DNA of 41,613 nucleotides from Acidimicrobiales bacterium. Lineage in GTDB: Bacteria; Actinomycetota; Acidimicrobiia; Acidimicrobiales; RAAP-2. The DNA lies in the NCBI GenBank assembly GCA_017883135.1, contig JADGOE010000022.1, positions 1 to 41,613 on the forward strand, in the 5' to 3' direction. This document shows, piece by piece, positions 16,381 through 25,176 of this stretch; the stretch's first letter is position 1; the number at the start of each line of letters is the position of its first letter. The position numbers and the translations under genes are program-made. Below the pieces are notes generated by a model. That model worked only from the letters and a program-made list of their open reading frames with translations. It had not been told where the DNA came from and ran no database searches.

Positions 16381-16668
16381 GTGTTGGTGACGGTGTCGCC
16401 GGACCTCCGCTCCTTCGTCGAGGAGCACGGTGGGTCGCTCTACGTCCGGTGCGGGAGCAACCGGTGCTGTCGAGGGGTTTCGTTCCTCGGCGCTTCCGTC
16501 GAGCCGCCCGCATCACTCGACGGCTACCAGATGTTTCGGGTGGAAGGGGTGCTGGTGCACGCCCTGCTACCCCGTGCTCTCCGCCCCCGCCAGCTGCAGC
16601 TCACGCTGGAGGGGCGCCGCCGTCGACATCCGGTGGCTCCGTGGGACGGGTGCGCCTTCGTCGTCTGA
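16381..16668 (+). CDS. small Cys-containing hypothetical protein
   Basis: A 95-aa protein starting with GTG (VLVTVSPDLRSFVEEHGG...). Cysteines occur in RCGSNRCCRG and near the end in WDGCAFVV, with a strand pattern and a SLYVR segment reminiscent of small iron-sulfur-assembly-like folds, though the spacing does not match HesB/IscA. It has no signal peptide. The C-terminal RRRRHPVAPWDGC segment is basic. The TACAAT element six bases upstream fixes the start. It is a single gene between the PAS-GGDEF-EAL gene and the converging hydrolase. Function unknown. Confidence 0.6.
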   Translation: MLVTVSPDLRSFVEEHGGSLYVRCGSNRCCRGVSFLGASVEPPASLDGYQMFRVEGVLVHALLPRALRPRQLQLTLEGRRRRHPVAPWDGCAFVV

Positions 16669-16731
16669 ACGGCGGTCGATCCGGCGAGGCAGTCCTCCTG
16701 CCGGATGAGGAAGGATGGCGCTCGGGGAACT

Positions 16732-17961
16732 TCAGGGGTGCCGGCCGTTAGGCATCACGTCGCTCGGTCCCCACTGACCCAGCGTGTTGAGCTGCACGTG
16801 GTTGCCTGTCGCCTCGACGATCTTGTTGCCCCCGACGTAGATGGCTGTGTGGTAAACGCTGGTCCAGTCGGTTTGGCTCGAACCCCAGAAGACCAGGTCC
16901 CCTGCTTGCAGGCTGTCCATGGACACCGGCACCCCAGCGGTGTGGTACTGGTCATTGGCCACTCTGGCGAACACGACGCCGGCAGCCTGGCTCCATGATG
17001 CCAGCGCAAGCCCGGAGCAGTCATAGCCGGCGGGTCCGTTCCCCCCCCAGATGTAGGGCTTCCCCAGCTGCTGGAAGGCGAACAGGACCGCCTTGTCGCC
17101 CGCTGTCACCGGTTTGAAGAGCAGCGCCTGGGTCGGGATGGTGAACGAAGCGGCGTTGCCGTACGGCGTGGCGTTCCCATTCTGGCGGACGATCCAGTAC
17201 CCACCCCCCGCTGGGGTGGAGACCAGGCGTTGCACTTGGTCACCCGAGACTCCGGCCTCCGATCCGAAGAAGGCTGCGTCCCCGAAGGAGAACACGCCGC
17301 CGTCGGCCGCGAGCATCCGGTACCCCTTGGCGTCCGGGGTCGCCGCCATCGAGATGACCGGCTGCTGCAAGGTGATGTTCCCGGTGGACCCGAAGAAGGC
17401 TGCGTCCCCGAAGGAGAACACGCCGCCGTCGGAGGCCACCAGCCAGTAGCCCTTGCCGTCCGGGGTCGCCGCCATGCCCACGATGGGCTTGTTGAGGGCG
17501 AGTGCCCCGGTGGACCCGAAGAAGGCCGCGTCGCCGAAGGAGAAGATGCCACCGTCGGCGGCCACCATCCAGTAGCCCTTGCCGTCCGGGGTATCGGCCA
17601 ACCCGACGATGGGCTTGTTGAGGACGAGCGCTCCGGTGGAACCGAAGAAGGCCGCGTCGCCGAAGGAGAAGATGCCGCCGTCCGCCGCCACCAGCCAGAA
17701 TCCCTGCCCGTCATTGGTGGTCACCGCGGTGACGATGGGCTGATTGAGGGGGCCGGGGAGGGATCCGAAGGAAGGGGACCCGAAGGCGTAGGTCGCACCC
17801 GCCGGTGTGGCCAACCAGAAGTTGACCGACACCCGCGCCCCGACTGCATGGCCAACGCTGGTGGCGGCCGATGCCGGCGGCGAGGCGGCGCCCAGTGCCA
17901 TCGCCAGGGTCGCCACGGCGACCGTGCATGCGCCAACCCAGCGCCTCCAACATCTCGCCAT
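16732..17961 (-). CDS. secreted NlpC/P60 peptidoglycan hydrolase with internal repeats
   Basis: A 409-aa exported protein. Residues 1-32 are a Sec signal peptide (basic MARCWRR, hydrophobic core, ending ASA). Residues 50-270 contain four to five copies of a 42-aa unit centred on GKGYWLVAADGG and FSFGDAAFFGSTG, likely a beta-propeller or solenoid. The C-terminal NlpC/P60 domain (about 285-409) has the catalytic Cys315 in YDCSG, His371 in YHTAIYVG and a third polar residue in GNHV. It should cleave peptide cross-links or stems in peptidoglycan, with the repeats targeting the wall. The ATG at 17961 is preceded by GAGGGG. A frame extended to 18003 would put a charged stretch before the signal peptide and is less likely. 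Confidence 0.88.
   Translation of the reverse strand: MARCWRRWVGACTVAVATLAMALGAASPPASAATSVGHAVGARVSVNFWLATPAGATYAFGSPSFGSLPGPLNQPIVTAVTTNDGQGFWLVAADGGIFSFGDAAFFGSTGALVLNKPIVGLADTPDGKGYWMVAADGGIFSFGDAAFFGSTGALALNKPIVGMAATPDGKGYWLVASDGGVFSFGDAAFFGSTGNITLQQPVISMAATPDAKGYRMLAADGGVFSFGDAAFFGSEAGVSGDQVQRLVSTPAGGGYWIVRQNGNATPYGNAASFTIPTQALLFKPVTAGDKAVLFAFQQLGKPYIWGGNGPAGYDCSGLALASWSQAAGVVFARVANDQYHTAGVPVSMDSLQAGDLVFWGSSQTDWTSVYHTAIYVGGNKIVEATGNHVQLNTLGQWGPSDVMPNGRHP
17258..17790 (-). repeat. 126-bp in-gene tandem repeats
   Basis: The segment gaagaaggc(c/t)gcgtc(g/c)ccgaagg and its surroundings recur near 17260, 17390, 17516 and 17642. The period is 126 bp, with one copy about one codon longer, and a more diverged half-copy lies at the N-terminal end. 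The copies encode 42-aa protein repeats. The low divergence of the two middle copies suggests recent duplication or gene conversion. Confidence 0.8.
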
Positions 17962-18016
17962 ATCGAACACCCCTCGGACCTTCCGTTTGACCATGATGAT
18001 CACACCATCAGTGGTA

Positions 18017-18046
18017 AGTATCCCACGTAGAGTGGTATTGAGGCAA
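18017..18046 (-). promoter_or_regulatory. putative promoter of the NlpC/P60 gene
   Basis: On the minus strand TTGCCT (18046-18041) and GATACT (18022-18017) are separated by 18 bases, giving a leader of about 50 nt before the ATG at 17961. The leader is too short for a c-di-AMP riboswitch. Confidence 0.4.
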
Positions 18047-18172
18047 GGGCCCGGACCCTCCGGAGAGGCGACCGGCGCAGGTTGATCGGCCGGGGTGTCA
18101 GCCGGCGATCACCGCCGCGCCGGGCCCGCGGGAGAGAAGGAATTCGTCGAGCGCCGGCGCCCGGGTCCAATG

Positions 18173-20068
18173 CTAGTAGTCGACCAACCTCCAGGGGGAG
18201 AGGATGTAGATGCGGTCTTCGGTGTTGCGGTACCAGCTGTGGCGGATCGACGGGTGCGACCACACCATGGTGTCGAGCTCGGCCTGCAGACGCTGGTTGT
18301 ACGCATCGTGGACCTCCTGGCGGCATTCGAGGGAGGCGTGGTCTCCATCGAGGACGGCGCTGATGCAGCCCATGATGTAGCGGATCTGGCATTCGGAGTG
18401 GAAGATCAGGCTTCCACCATGGGCCAGGTTGGTGCCGGGCCCGTAGAGGCAGAAGAAGTTGGGGAAGTTCGGGACGGTGATGCCCAGGTACGCCGTGGGC
18501 CGATCGCCCCACTGGTCGGACAGCACGATCCCCTCGCGGCCGACGATCTCCATGGGCCACAGGTAGCGGTTGGCGTGGAAGCCCGTCGCGTGGATGATGA
18601 CGTCCACCGGGTACTCGTCGCCGCTCTGACAGACGATGCGGTCGGATCCGATGGACTCGATGGGATCGGTGATCAGGTCGACGTTGTCACGGGTGAGCGC
18701 GGTGAGCCAGCTGCCATTGTCCTGGAGGGTGCGCTTGCCGAGGCACACGTAGTCGGGCACCACCTTCGCCGCGAGATCCTCGTCGTCCCCGACCTGGTCG
18801 GTCATCCACCGGGTGAACATCTCCCGAGCAGCGTCGTTGATGGCGCTGACCGAACGGCTCTGGTCGGGCCACTCGGGATCGACCCGCATGGCGGGCAGCC
18901 CGCCGTCGCAGGCAGGCCAGAACAGGAGGAACCGGTACCAGCGGCCGTAGAAGGGAAGGTGTTCGAAGGCCCACCGTGCCCCGGGCCCGACCTGATCGTG
19001 ATAGTGCGGATTGGGGAACATCCAGGGTGCCGATCGTTGGAACACGGTCAGACGGGCGACGTCGTCGGCGATGGTGGGAACGATCTGGAACGCGCTGGCG
19101 CCGGTGCCGATGACGGCGACCCGCTTGCCGGTGAGGTCGGTTCCCTCCACCCACTCGGCCGAGTGCATGGACGGCCCTTCGAACGAGTCGCGTCCGGGGA
19201 TGTCGGGAAGCTTGGGGCGGTTGAGCTGCCCTACGGCGCTGATCACCGCGTTGGCCTCCACGGTCTCGGTGGCGCCTCCCGGTGCACGTAGCTCGACCGA
19301 CCAGTGGGCCGATCCGTCGTTCCACCGTGCGCTGACCACCTCGGTCTCGAAGCGGATGTGTTCGGCGATCCCGAAGTCGTGCATGCAGCGGTCGAAGTAG
19401 GCCTGCAGCTCGGGTTGCCGGGCGAAGAACTCCGACCACTCGTTGTTCGGGGCGAACGAGTAGCAGTAGAAGTGATTTCCGACGTCGACCCGGCAACCCG
19501 GATAGCGGTTCTCCCACCATGTGCCTCCCACCCCTGAGTTCTTCTCGAGGATGGTGAAGGGAATGCCGGCACGGGCCAGGCGAAAGCCGGCCAGCAGCCC
19601 GGACATGCCGGCGCCGATCACGACGACGCGGAAGGCCTCCTTGTTCTCGTTCGGTACGGCATCGGCCCACCCGAGGTCGCGGGCGTCGACACCGTCGAGC
19701 TCGAGCTCCTCGAGCATCAGGGGCACATACTCGTCGGGGACCTCTTGGGCAACCAGGACGTTCATCATCTCGTTGACCAGCTGGGCACCCGGTGGTGGTG
19801 GCAGCACGCACCCGCGGTCCCGATAGGCGATGATCGCATCGAGGGCCTGTGCCCGCACTGCGGCCTGGTCCTCAGGGGTCATGAACCCTTGGATCTCGTT
19901 GAGGTAGATGCCGGCCGGCCGCAGGGCACCTCGGAGGATCGATGGATCGCCGGTCATGTGGACCACCGACATCATGAGCGCCGGCACGCTGGCCTCCTCG
20001 AGCGCGGCAGCGATGGCGTCGTCCCGGTCGGTGATCGGGGTGAGTCCGAAGTGGCCGCCTGCGGGCAT
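18173..20068 (-). CDS. FAD/NADPH flavin monooxygenase, Baeyer-Villiger type
   Basis: A 631-aa class B flavoprotein. An N-terminal extension of about 145 residues, helical and unlike the catalytic core, precedes the FAD-binding GAGMSG at 152-157. The Baeyer-Villiger-type fingerprint FEGPSMHSAEW occupies 296-306 (Ser replaces the usual Thr). The NADPH-binding GTGASA is at 321-326. The C-terminal region contains the ATGFHAN motif of this family. It should insert oxygen next to a ketone, giving an ester or lactone. The start has GGAGGGAG upstream. The gene is divergent from an HSL-type esterase (20233-21138), which could hydrolyse the ester product; that link is inferred. Confidence 0.88.
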   Translation of the reverse strand: MPAGGHFGLTPITDRDDAIAAALEEASVPALMMSVVHMTGDPSILRGALRPAGIYLNEIQGFMTPEDQAAVRAQALDAIIAYRDRGCVLPPPPGAQLVNEMMNVLVAQEVPDEYVPLMLEELELDGVDARDLGWADAVPNENKEAFRVVVIGAGMSGLLAGFRLARAGIPFTILEKNSGVGGTWWENRYPGCRVDVGNHFYCYSFAPNNEWSEFFARQPELQAYFDRCMHDFGIAEHIRFETEVVSARWNDGSAHWSVELRAPGGATETVEANAVISAVGQLNRPKLPDIPGRDSFEGPSMHSAEWVEGTDLTGKRVAVIGTGASAFQIVPTIADDVARLTVFQRSAPWMFPNPHYHDQVGPGARWAFEHLPFYGRWYRFLLFWPACDGGLPAMRVDPEWPDQSRSVSAINDAAREMFTRWMTDQVGDDEDLAAKVVPDYVCLGKRTLQDNGSWLTALTRDNVDLITDPIESIGSDRIVCQSGDEYPVDVIIHATGFHANRYLWPMEIVGREGIVLSDQWGDRPTAYLGITVPNFPNFFCLYGPGTNLAHGGSLIFHSECQIRYIMGCISAVLDGDHASLECRQEVHDAYNQRLQAELDTMVWSHPSIRHSWYRNTEDRIYILSPWRLVDY

Positions 20069-20232
20069 GTGTGCTCCCTCCGCCCGCCGGTGGGGGGGCG
20101 TGCTTGCAGTTGTCTGACGATCGACAGTGGTCAGCCCGAAACCCTAGGTGGTCTGTCGGGTCCGTATGGACGCAGCACTATCCTGCGGCTGAACCGACGG
20201 CCTCGGTCGAACGGTACGAGAAGGGAGCGCCG

Positions 20233-21138
20233 GTGACCCACCCTGGTGTCGAGATGATCCGATCGTTCCTCGCTGGCTCCGGTGTCACCTCCGGCTCCAT
20301 CGGGGACCAGCGCCAGGCCATGGAGGATCTCTCCTCGTCTTCGCCCGCACCTGACGGGGTCACCGTCGAACCGGGGGCGCTGGGCGGGCGCAATGCCGAC
20401 TGGCTGATCCCCGAGGGGAGTGGGCGGGATGCAGCGGTGCTCTACCTGCATGGCGGGGGTTACTGCACCGGTTCGCTCGACACCCACCGCGCCCTGGCCG
20501 GGAGGATCGCTCTGGCATCGGGGTGCCCGGTCGTCACCCTCGACTACCGGCTCGCCCCCGAGCATCGGTTTCCCGCCGCCGTGTCCGATTCCACTGCGGC
20601 ATATGCAGATCTCGTCGCGCTCGGAGTGCAGCCCTCGCGCATCGGCATCGCCGGCGATTCAGCCGGTGGCGGGCTGGCCGTAGCTGCGCTGCTCGCATTG
20701 CGGGCCACCGGTGTGCCACTTCCGGCGGCCGCGGTATGCCTGTCGCCATGGGTCGATCTCACCCAGTCGGCCGCTGCCTACGCGACGGTGGGCGATCTCG
20801 ATCCCATGGTCACCAAGGAGGGTCTCGACCTGATGGCCGGCGCCTACCTGGGCGACACCGACCCGCGCACCGAGCTGGCTTCGCCGCTCTTCGCCGAGGA
20901 CCTGGGCGGCCTTCCCCCTGTACGCATCGAAGTCGGCGAGCACGAGGTCCTGATCGACGATGCGACGGTGCTGGCCGACCGGATCCGGGCGGCAGGGGGA
21001 GAGGCCACGCTGACCGTCTGGCCCGAGATGGTCCACGTGTTCCAGGCCTTTCCGGCGCCGTTGGTCCCCGAAGCCGACCGGAGCATCGCCGCCGTCGGTG
21101 CCTTTCTGGCCGACCGACTCCTGCCGTCCACCGGATGA
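20233..21138 (+). CDS. HSL-family alpha/beta-hydrolase (esterase/lipase)
   Basis: A 301-aa hydrolase of the hormone-sensitive lipase (bacterial group IV) family. The oxyanion-hole motif HGGGYC precedes DYRLAPEHRFP, the nucleophile elbow is GDSAGG, the acid residue lies in the EVGEHEVLIDDA region, and the histidine is in MVHVFQ. There is no signal peptide, so it acts in the cytoplasm on short to medium esters. The GTG at 20233 is chosen because AAGGGAG lies immediately upstream; an in-frame extension to 20071 lacks support. Divergent transcription from the monooxygenase gene suggests a ketone-to-ester-to-acid/alcohol route. Confidence 0.9.
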   Translation: MTHPGVEMIRSFLAGSGVTSGSIGDQRQAMEDLSSSSPAPDGVTVEPGALGGRNADWLIPEGSGRDAAVLYLHGGGYCTGSLDTHRALAGRIALASGCPVVTLDYRLAPEHRFPAAVSDSTAAYADLVALGVQPSRIGIAGDSAGGGLAVAALLALRATGVPLPAAAVCLSPWVDLTQSAAAYATVGDLDPMVTKEGLDLMAGAYLGDTDPRTELASPLFAEDLGGLPPVRIEVGEHEVLIDDATVLADRIRAAGGEATLTVWPEMVHVFQAFPAPLVPEADRSIAAVGAFLADRLLPSTG

Positions 21139-21158
21139 ACTGGCACCTCCCAGTGCTC

Positions 21159-23303
21159 TCAGTCGCGTTCGACAGGGTCGCCGGCACCCATCAGCTGGCC
21201 GACCGTGTCCACGGCGTTGACCATCTCATCGAGCTGGATGAGGACCGGGACCATGACCGGGTCGCCGGCTGCGGTCCGGTCGATCCGGTGGTAGATGTCC
21301 CGCAGCGGTGGGAGGCTCTCGACGGACATGTCCCGGGCCAGGCCGGCCTCGACGTCCGCGAACGACCTGTCGACGGCGGCCGCGAACTTGTCGACACCCG
21401 GTAGGACGGGGCATGCGGTCGTTTCGGTCCTGAGGCTGTGGGCGGCCCGAATCAGGCGACGTAGCGCACCCAGGATGCCCTGGCTGGTCTCGGGGTCGAT
21501 CCGCTTGGCAGGCGGCTCCGCTACGGAGCGTCCTACTGCGGACTGGGCATCGATAAAGGCGAGCCGTGCCCTGCGCGCGAGGTTCCGGAGATCCTCGGGT
21601 TCACCCGTCCCGTCGATGGTGAACCCGGCCAGCACCTTGGCCACATACCGGCGCTGGGCGGCGACCAGCCGGGCAAGTGACTGCCGGGCCTCTTCTTTGG
21701 ACCAGGTCGGCCACAGAACGTAGGCCAACAAGGCTGCCGACCCACCGATGACCGAGTCGATGAGCCGGTAGCCGGCGAGCGCGAGGGTGTTCGGTTGGCC
21801 GACGCCGGTCAGTATGAGCACCAGCCCGGTGAGGAAGGCGACCCCCACCGCGTAGCTCGACTGGTAGAAGGTGAAGGTGCCCCACGCGGTGAGTGCCACC
21901 AGCGCCACGGCGCCGCCGATCCCCGGGTGCAGCCCGCCGACGATGGCTCCCACCACTCCGACGCCGTCCAACGAGCCGACCACCCGGGCCAGGCCCCGGG
22001 TCATGGTGGCCAAGTAGTCGGGCCGGAGGACCACCGCCGCAGAGAGTGGGACCCAGTAGGAGCGATCCAGACCGGAGCGCTGGGCCACGACAGCCACCGA
22101 GGGCACCACGACGGCCAGACGGATGGCGTGCCGGAAGGCGGGGGAGGCGAGTGTCAGGTTTTCGGCCAGGACGTCCCAGATGGATCGGAGGTCCGCGACG
22201 ATGGGATGGAGCTTGGGCACCGCGAGCTTGAGATGCGACCCGTTCGGCCCGTTCGAAACGGCGGTGGCGCGGACCGTCAGTCGGGCCGCGGCTCGAAGCT
22301 GACCCCGGAGCGATCGGAAATGGCTCTGGACCGGTGGTGCGAGGCCACTCGCAGAGGGACGACGCTCCATCTCGCCGTCGAGTTCGTCCAGGGCCTCACG
22401 GAGTTCCTTCCACTCGCCCGCCCCGGGCTCCAGCTGCTGCCCCTTCGGTCCGGAGAGGGTCACGGCATCCGCAAGTGCCATCATGAACCAGCCGACTGTC
22501 GTCCGGACACGCGCGACGGCTCGATCGGTCACGGGATCGTCCGGCAACCGACGGAGGAGCCCGTCGAGTGCGATCAGTTCGAGGCTCATCCGGCGGGCCT
22601 CGTCGAGCATGCCTCGCAGCGCCTGCACATCCGGGCGCCCGAAGAGAGCGCCGGCGTTCAACGTGGCCATGGCCCTGTCGATGGTGACGCCGACGGCCGC
22701 GCTCAGGTGACCCGGTCCTCCAGCCGACAGGTCGGCGAGCTGCTGGAAGACCAGGGCGGTGGAGCTGCGCTGCGGCCTCAGGCCGATGGGGACCCTCACC
22801 AGTAGCTGCACCGTGGTCTGCACGGCACCGCCCGCCAGAACTGCGACGGCCATGGCAACGGATTCAGCGAACGGGGACGGGGCTCGACCGAAGATGATGA
22901 TGGCCATCACGCCCTGAATCCCGACCACCGCACGCGCGGGGCCGAGGGCGACCACCAGGCCCCCGACGAAACACCAGACGACCAGTGTCGAGAGGTGCAG
23001 CCAGGCCACTCCGGCACAGGCGCTCCCGACCAGAGCCGAGGTGGCGAGCCCGAGTGTGTCCAGGGCCATGGCCGATGCCGCCAGGCGGGGTCCGTTGATG
23101 CGAGCTGCCAGCCCTACGAAGAGGGCGCCGAGGGCCAGTCCAGAAGTGACCGCCGACGACCAGAGGTTCAGGCCCAGAGCGAAGAGAACGATGACGGGCA
23201 GTGCGGTGATCGCACCGGCGACCGGCACCACCAGGGAGCTGTCCACCCGGGCCGTCGATCTGAGGGCCAGATGGAGGGGAGTTCGGGCGGGTCGTTCGGA
23301 CAT
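21159..23303 (-). CDS. FUSC-family (aromatic acid exporter-like) membrane protein
   Basis: A 714-aa integral membrane protein with two membrane blocks. The first has about six segments between residues 20 and 175. The second lies at about 380-530 (RHAIRLAVVVPSVAVVAQRSGLDRSYWVPLSAAVVLRPDYLATMTRGLARVVG region). Each block is followed by a long cytoplasmic helical domain. The motif YWVPLSAAVVLRPDY is characteristic of the FUSC/YccS-type superfamily, whose members include aromatic acid efflux pumps and fusaric acid resistance proteins. The substrate is unknown. TAGGGA precedes the ATG. The stop converges on the esterase stop with 20 bases between. Confidence 0.82.
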   Translation of the reverse strand: MSERPARTPLHLALRSTARVDSSLVVPVAGAITALPVIVLFALGLNLWSSAVTSGLALGALFVGLAARINGPRLAASAMALDTLGLATSALVGSACAGVAWLHLSTLVVWCFVGGLVVALGPARAVVGIQGVMAIIIFGRAPSPFAESVAMAVAVLAGGAVQTTVQLLVRVPIGLRPQRSSTALVFQQLADLSAGGPGHLSAAVGVTIDRAMATLNAGALFGRPDVQALRGMLDEARRMSLELIALDGLLRRLPDDPVTDRAVARVRTTVGWFMMALADAVTLSGPKGQQLEPGAGEWKELREALDELDGEMERRPSASGLAPPVQSHFRSLRGQLRAAARLTVRATAVSNGPNGSHLKLAVPKLHPIVADLRSIWDVLAENLTLASPAFRHAIRLAVVVPSVAVVAQRSGLDRSYWVPLSAAVVLRPDYLATMTRGLARVVGSLDGVGVVGAIVGGLHPGIGGAVALVALTAWGTFTFYQSSYAVGVAFLTGLVLILTGVGQPNTLALAGYRLIDSVIGGSAALLAYVLWPTWSKEEARQSLARLVAAQRRYVAKVLAGFTIDGTGEPEDLRNLARRARLAFIDAQSAVGRSVAEPPAKRIDPETSQGILGALRRLIRAAHSLRTETTACPVLPGVDKFAAAVDRSFADVEAGLARDMSVESLPPLRDIYHRIDRTAAGDPVMVPVLIQLDEMVNAVDTVGQLMGAGDPVERD

Positions 23304-23404
23304 CTGTCCCTACTGTGGCATGCCTCCGCGTGGACTCCTGCGATGGCGAGGTGCCGGTCGAAGCGACCGGGCGAGCGGTGGTCGGCCGGGAACCGCGCCT
23401 GGCT

Positions 23405-24289
23405 TCACCCGACCAGACCGAGCGCTGCACCCACCGCGGCGATACCCGCAGCGTCGGCAAAGGCGAAGCTGAAGATCACTTCGTCGGCGCCCGCCTCGAT
23501 GTGACCGGCTACCAGATCGGGGATCTCGTGGGGCTGGCCGACGGTGAAGCCGGCGATCTCCTCGGGCGAACCGGCGGCGGTCAGCATCTCGCGCATGTCG
23601 GCGGTGTTCTCGTCGGACGCGGTGAGGATCAGCGGCGACATCCAGGTCACGTCGACCTCGGATGGATCGCGGCCGACATCGCCGGTGACGTTGCACTTGT
23701 CGGCGTAGCGGGCCACCAGCCGCAGCGTCCGCTTCTCGCCACCACCATCGATCATGATCTTGGGTCCGCCCGGCTGTACCGGCCGGGGCAGATTGCGGGC
23801 GTGGTCGAGACGGTAGTGGGTGCCCGTGAAGCTCACGTCGTCGCCGGTGAACATCGCCCGGCATACCTGGACCGCTTCTTCGAGCATGTCGAGCCGGACG
23901 CGGTCGCTCGGGTACTCGATGCCGAGGCCCTGGTGCTCGACGTCGTACCAGGCACCGCCGATCCCGAGGACCGCCCGGCCCTTCGAGATGATGTCCAGCG
24001 TCGTGACCATCTTGGCCAGAATGCCCGGGTTCCGGTAGGTGACGCCGGTGACCAGCGTGCCGAGCTGCACCCGCTGGGTACGCGCCGCCAGGGCACCGAG
24101 CAGGGTGTAGGCCTCGAGCATCGGTTGGTCGGGCCCACCGAGGGGTGGGAGCTGGAAGTAGTGGTCCATGACCCACACCGAGTCGAACCCGCTCGATTCT
24201 GCGGTCGTGGCCAGTTCGGCCACGTGTTCGAAGAGGTCGATCGGGTCGGGCTGCGAGAAGTTGGGAAGCTGCACGCCGAATCTGGTCAT
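23405..24289 (-). CDS. LLM-class F420-dependent oxidoreductase
   Basis: A 294-aa luciferase-like monooxygenase superfamily protein in the F420-dependent branch. It begins MTRFGVQLPNFSQPD, has the GFDSVWVMDHYFQLP strand/loop, LGTLVTGVTYRNPGILAKMV and LGIGGAWYD motifs, and ends in a TIM-barrel strand bearing EVIFSFAF. Such enzymes transfer hydride between F420 and small organic substrates. The substrate is unknown. The ATG at 24289 is fixed by a TACCTT element six bases upstream; an in-frame ATG at 24319 is less likely. It follows the SDR gene by 29 bases on the same strand but seems to have its own leaderless promoter. Confidence 0.85.
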   Translation of the reverse strand: MTRFGVQLPNFSQPDPIDLFEHVAELATTAESSGFDSVWVMDHYFQLPPLGGPDQPMLEAYTLLGALAARTQRVQLGTLVTGVTYRNPGILAKMVTTLDIISKGRAVLGIGGAWYDVEHQGLGIEYPSDRVRLDMLEEAVQVCRAMFTGDDVSFTGTHYRLDHARNLPRPVQPGGPKIMIDGGGEKRTLRLVARYADKCNVTGDVGRDPSEVDVTWMSPLILTASDENTADMREMLTAAGSPEEIAGFTVGQPHEIPDLVAGHIEAGADEVIFSFAFADAAGIAAVGAALGLVG

Positions 24290-24295
24290 GTGGCC

Positions 24296-24301
24296 AAGGT
24301 A
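24296..24301 (-). promoter_or_regulatory. leaderless -10 element (TACCTT-N6-ATG)
   Basis: TACCTT on the minus strand ends six bases before the oxidoreductase ATG at 24289, inside the short gap after the SDR stop. It would give internal, independent expression within an apparent operon. Confidence 0.4.
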
Positions 24302-24318
24302 GCTGCTTGCGGGCGCCA

Positions 24319-25113
24319 TCAGGCGGTGGTGGCGATGCCTCCGTCGACCGGAATGATGGCTCCGGTGAGATAGGAACCGGCCCGCGAGGCCAAAAAGATG
24401 GCGACCCCGGCCATGTCGTCCGGGCGGCCGATGCGCTTGAGCGGGGTGGACGAAGCGATCTGATCACCGAACGCCTCGAGGGTCGCCGCCATCATCTTCG
24501 ACTCGAACGGGCCCGGCGCCACTGCATTGACGGTGATGGTCGGGGCCAGGCGTTTGGCCAGGTGGCGGGTGAGCTGGTGTACTGCCGCCTTCGATGCCGA
24601 GTAGGAGTAGGACTCGAGAACCGGGACGTGGATGCCGTCGATCGATCCGATGTTGATCACCCGGGACGGTTGGTCCGCCGTGGCCTCGGCCCCGAGCAGC
24701 GGCAGGAAGAACTTGGTGGTGTGGAAGATGCCCTGGACGTTGAGGTTGAGCACCCGGTCCCACGATGCCGCGTCGTGCTCGACCAGCGGTGCGCCCCAGG
24801 TGGCCCCGGCATTGTTGACCAGCACGTCGACCCGGCGGTGGTCGGCTGCCACGCAGTCGGCCAAACCGCGGGCCCCGGCCTCGGTGGACAGGTCGGCGGC
24901 GTACCCGGAGCAGCTCCCGTATCCGGAGAGCTCGGCCACAGTGGCCTCCACGGCGTCCGCCTTCCGGGAGGCCACGATCACGGTGGCCCCGGCGGCGACG
25001 AAGCCGGCCGCAATCATGCGTCCGATGCCCCGGGTGCCCCCGGTGACCACCACGGTCTTGCCGGCCACTGCGAAGAGGTCGGCCGGCGGGGTGGGTTCGG
25101 AGGGATCGCTCAT
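24319..25113 (-). CDS. short-chain dehydrogenase/reductase
   Basis: A 264-aa classical SDR. The cofactor-binding TGGTRGIG lies at 24-31, NNAG at 100-103, catalytic Ser157 in NIGSIDG, and the Tyr171-x3-Lys175 pair in SYSASKAA. The C-terminal GRPDDMAGVAIFLAS and ITVNAVAPGP motifs are typical of 3-oxoacyl reductase-like members. SRK after the second strand favours NADP. A TACCGT element eight bases upstream on the minus strand suggests a near-leaderless start. Divergent from an acyl-CoA dehydrogenase by 63 bases, so both may serve fatty-acid or sterol side-chain oxidation. Confidence 0.9.
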   Translation of the reverse strand: MSDPSEPTPPADLFAVAGKTVVVTGGTRGIGRMIAAGFVAAGATVIVASRKADAVEATVAELSGYGSCSGYAADLSTEAGARGLADCVAADHRRVDVLVNNAGATWGAPLVEHDAASWDRVLNLNVQGIFHTTKFFLPLLGAEATADQPSRVINIGSIDGIHVPVLESYSYSASKAAVHQLTRHLAKRLAPTITVNAVAPGPFESKMMAATLEAFGDQIASSTPLKRIGRPDDMAGVAIFLASRAGSYLTGAIIPVDGGIATTA

Positions 25114-25176
25114 GGCGCTCGACGGTAGTGCAACCGGACCGCCCATTGTTAGGGTGCTCCGGACCGGGGGTGATCG

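Noticed and set aside
17258-17790. CRISPR-like array
   Set aside because: The repeats are in-frame 126-bp coding units without unique spacers and encode a repeated protein motif.
17962-18046. A c-di-AMP riboswitch before the NlpC/P60 gene, common for wall hydrolases in actinobacteria
   Set aside because: The predicted leader is only about 50 bases and no conserved riboswitch core is visible.
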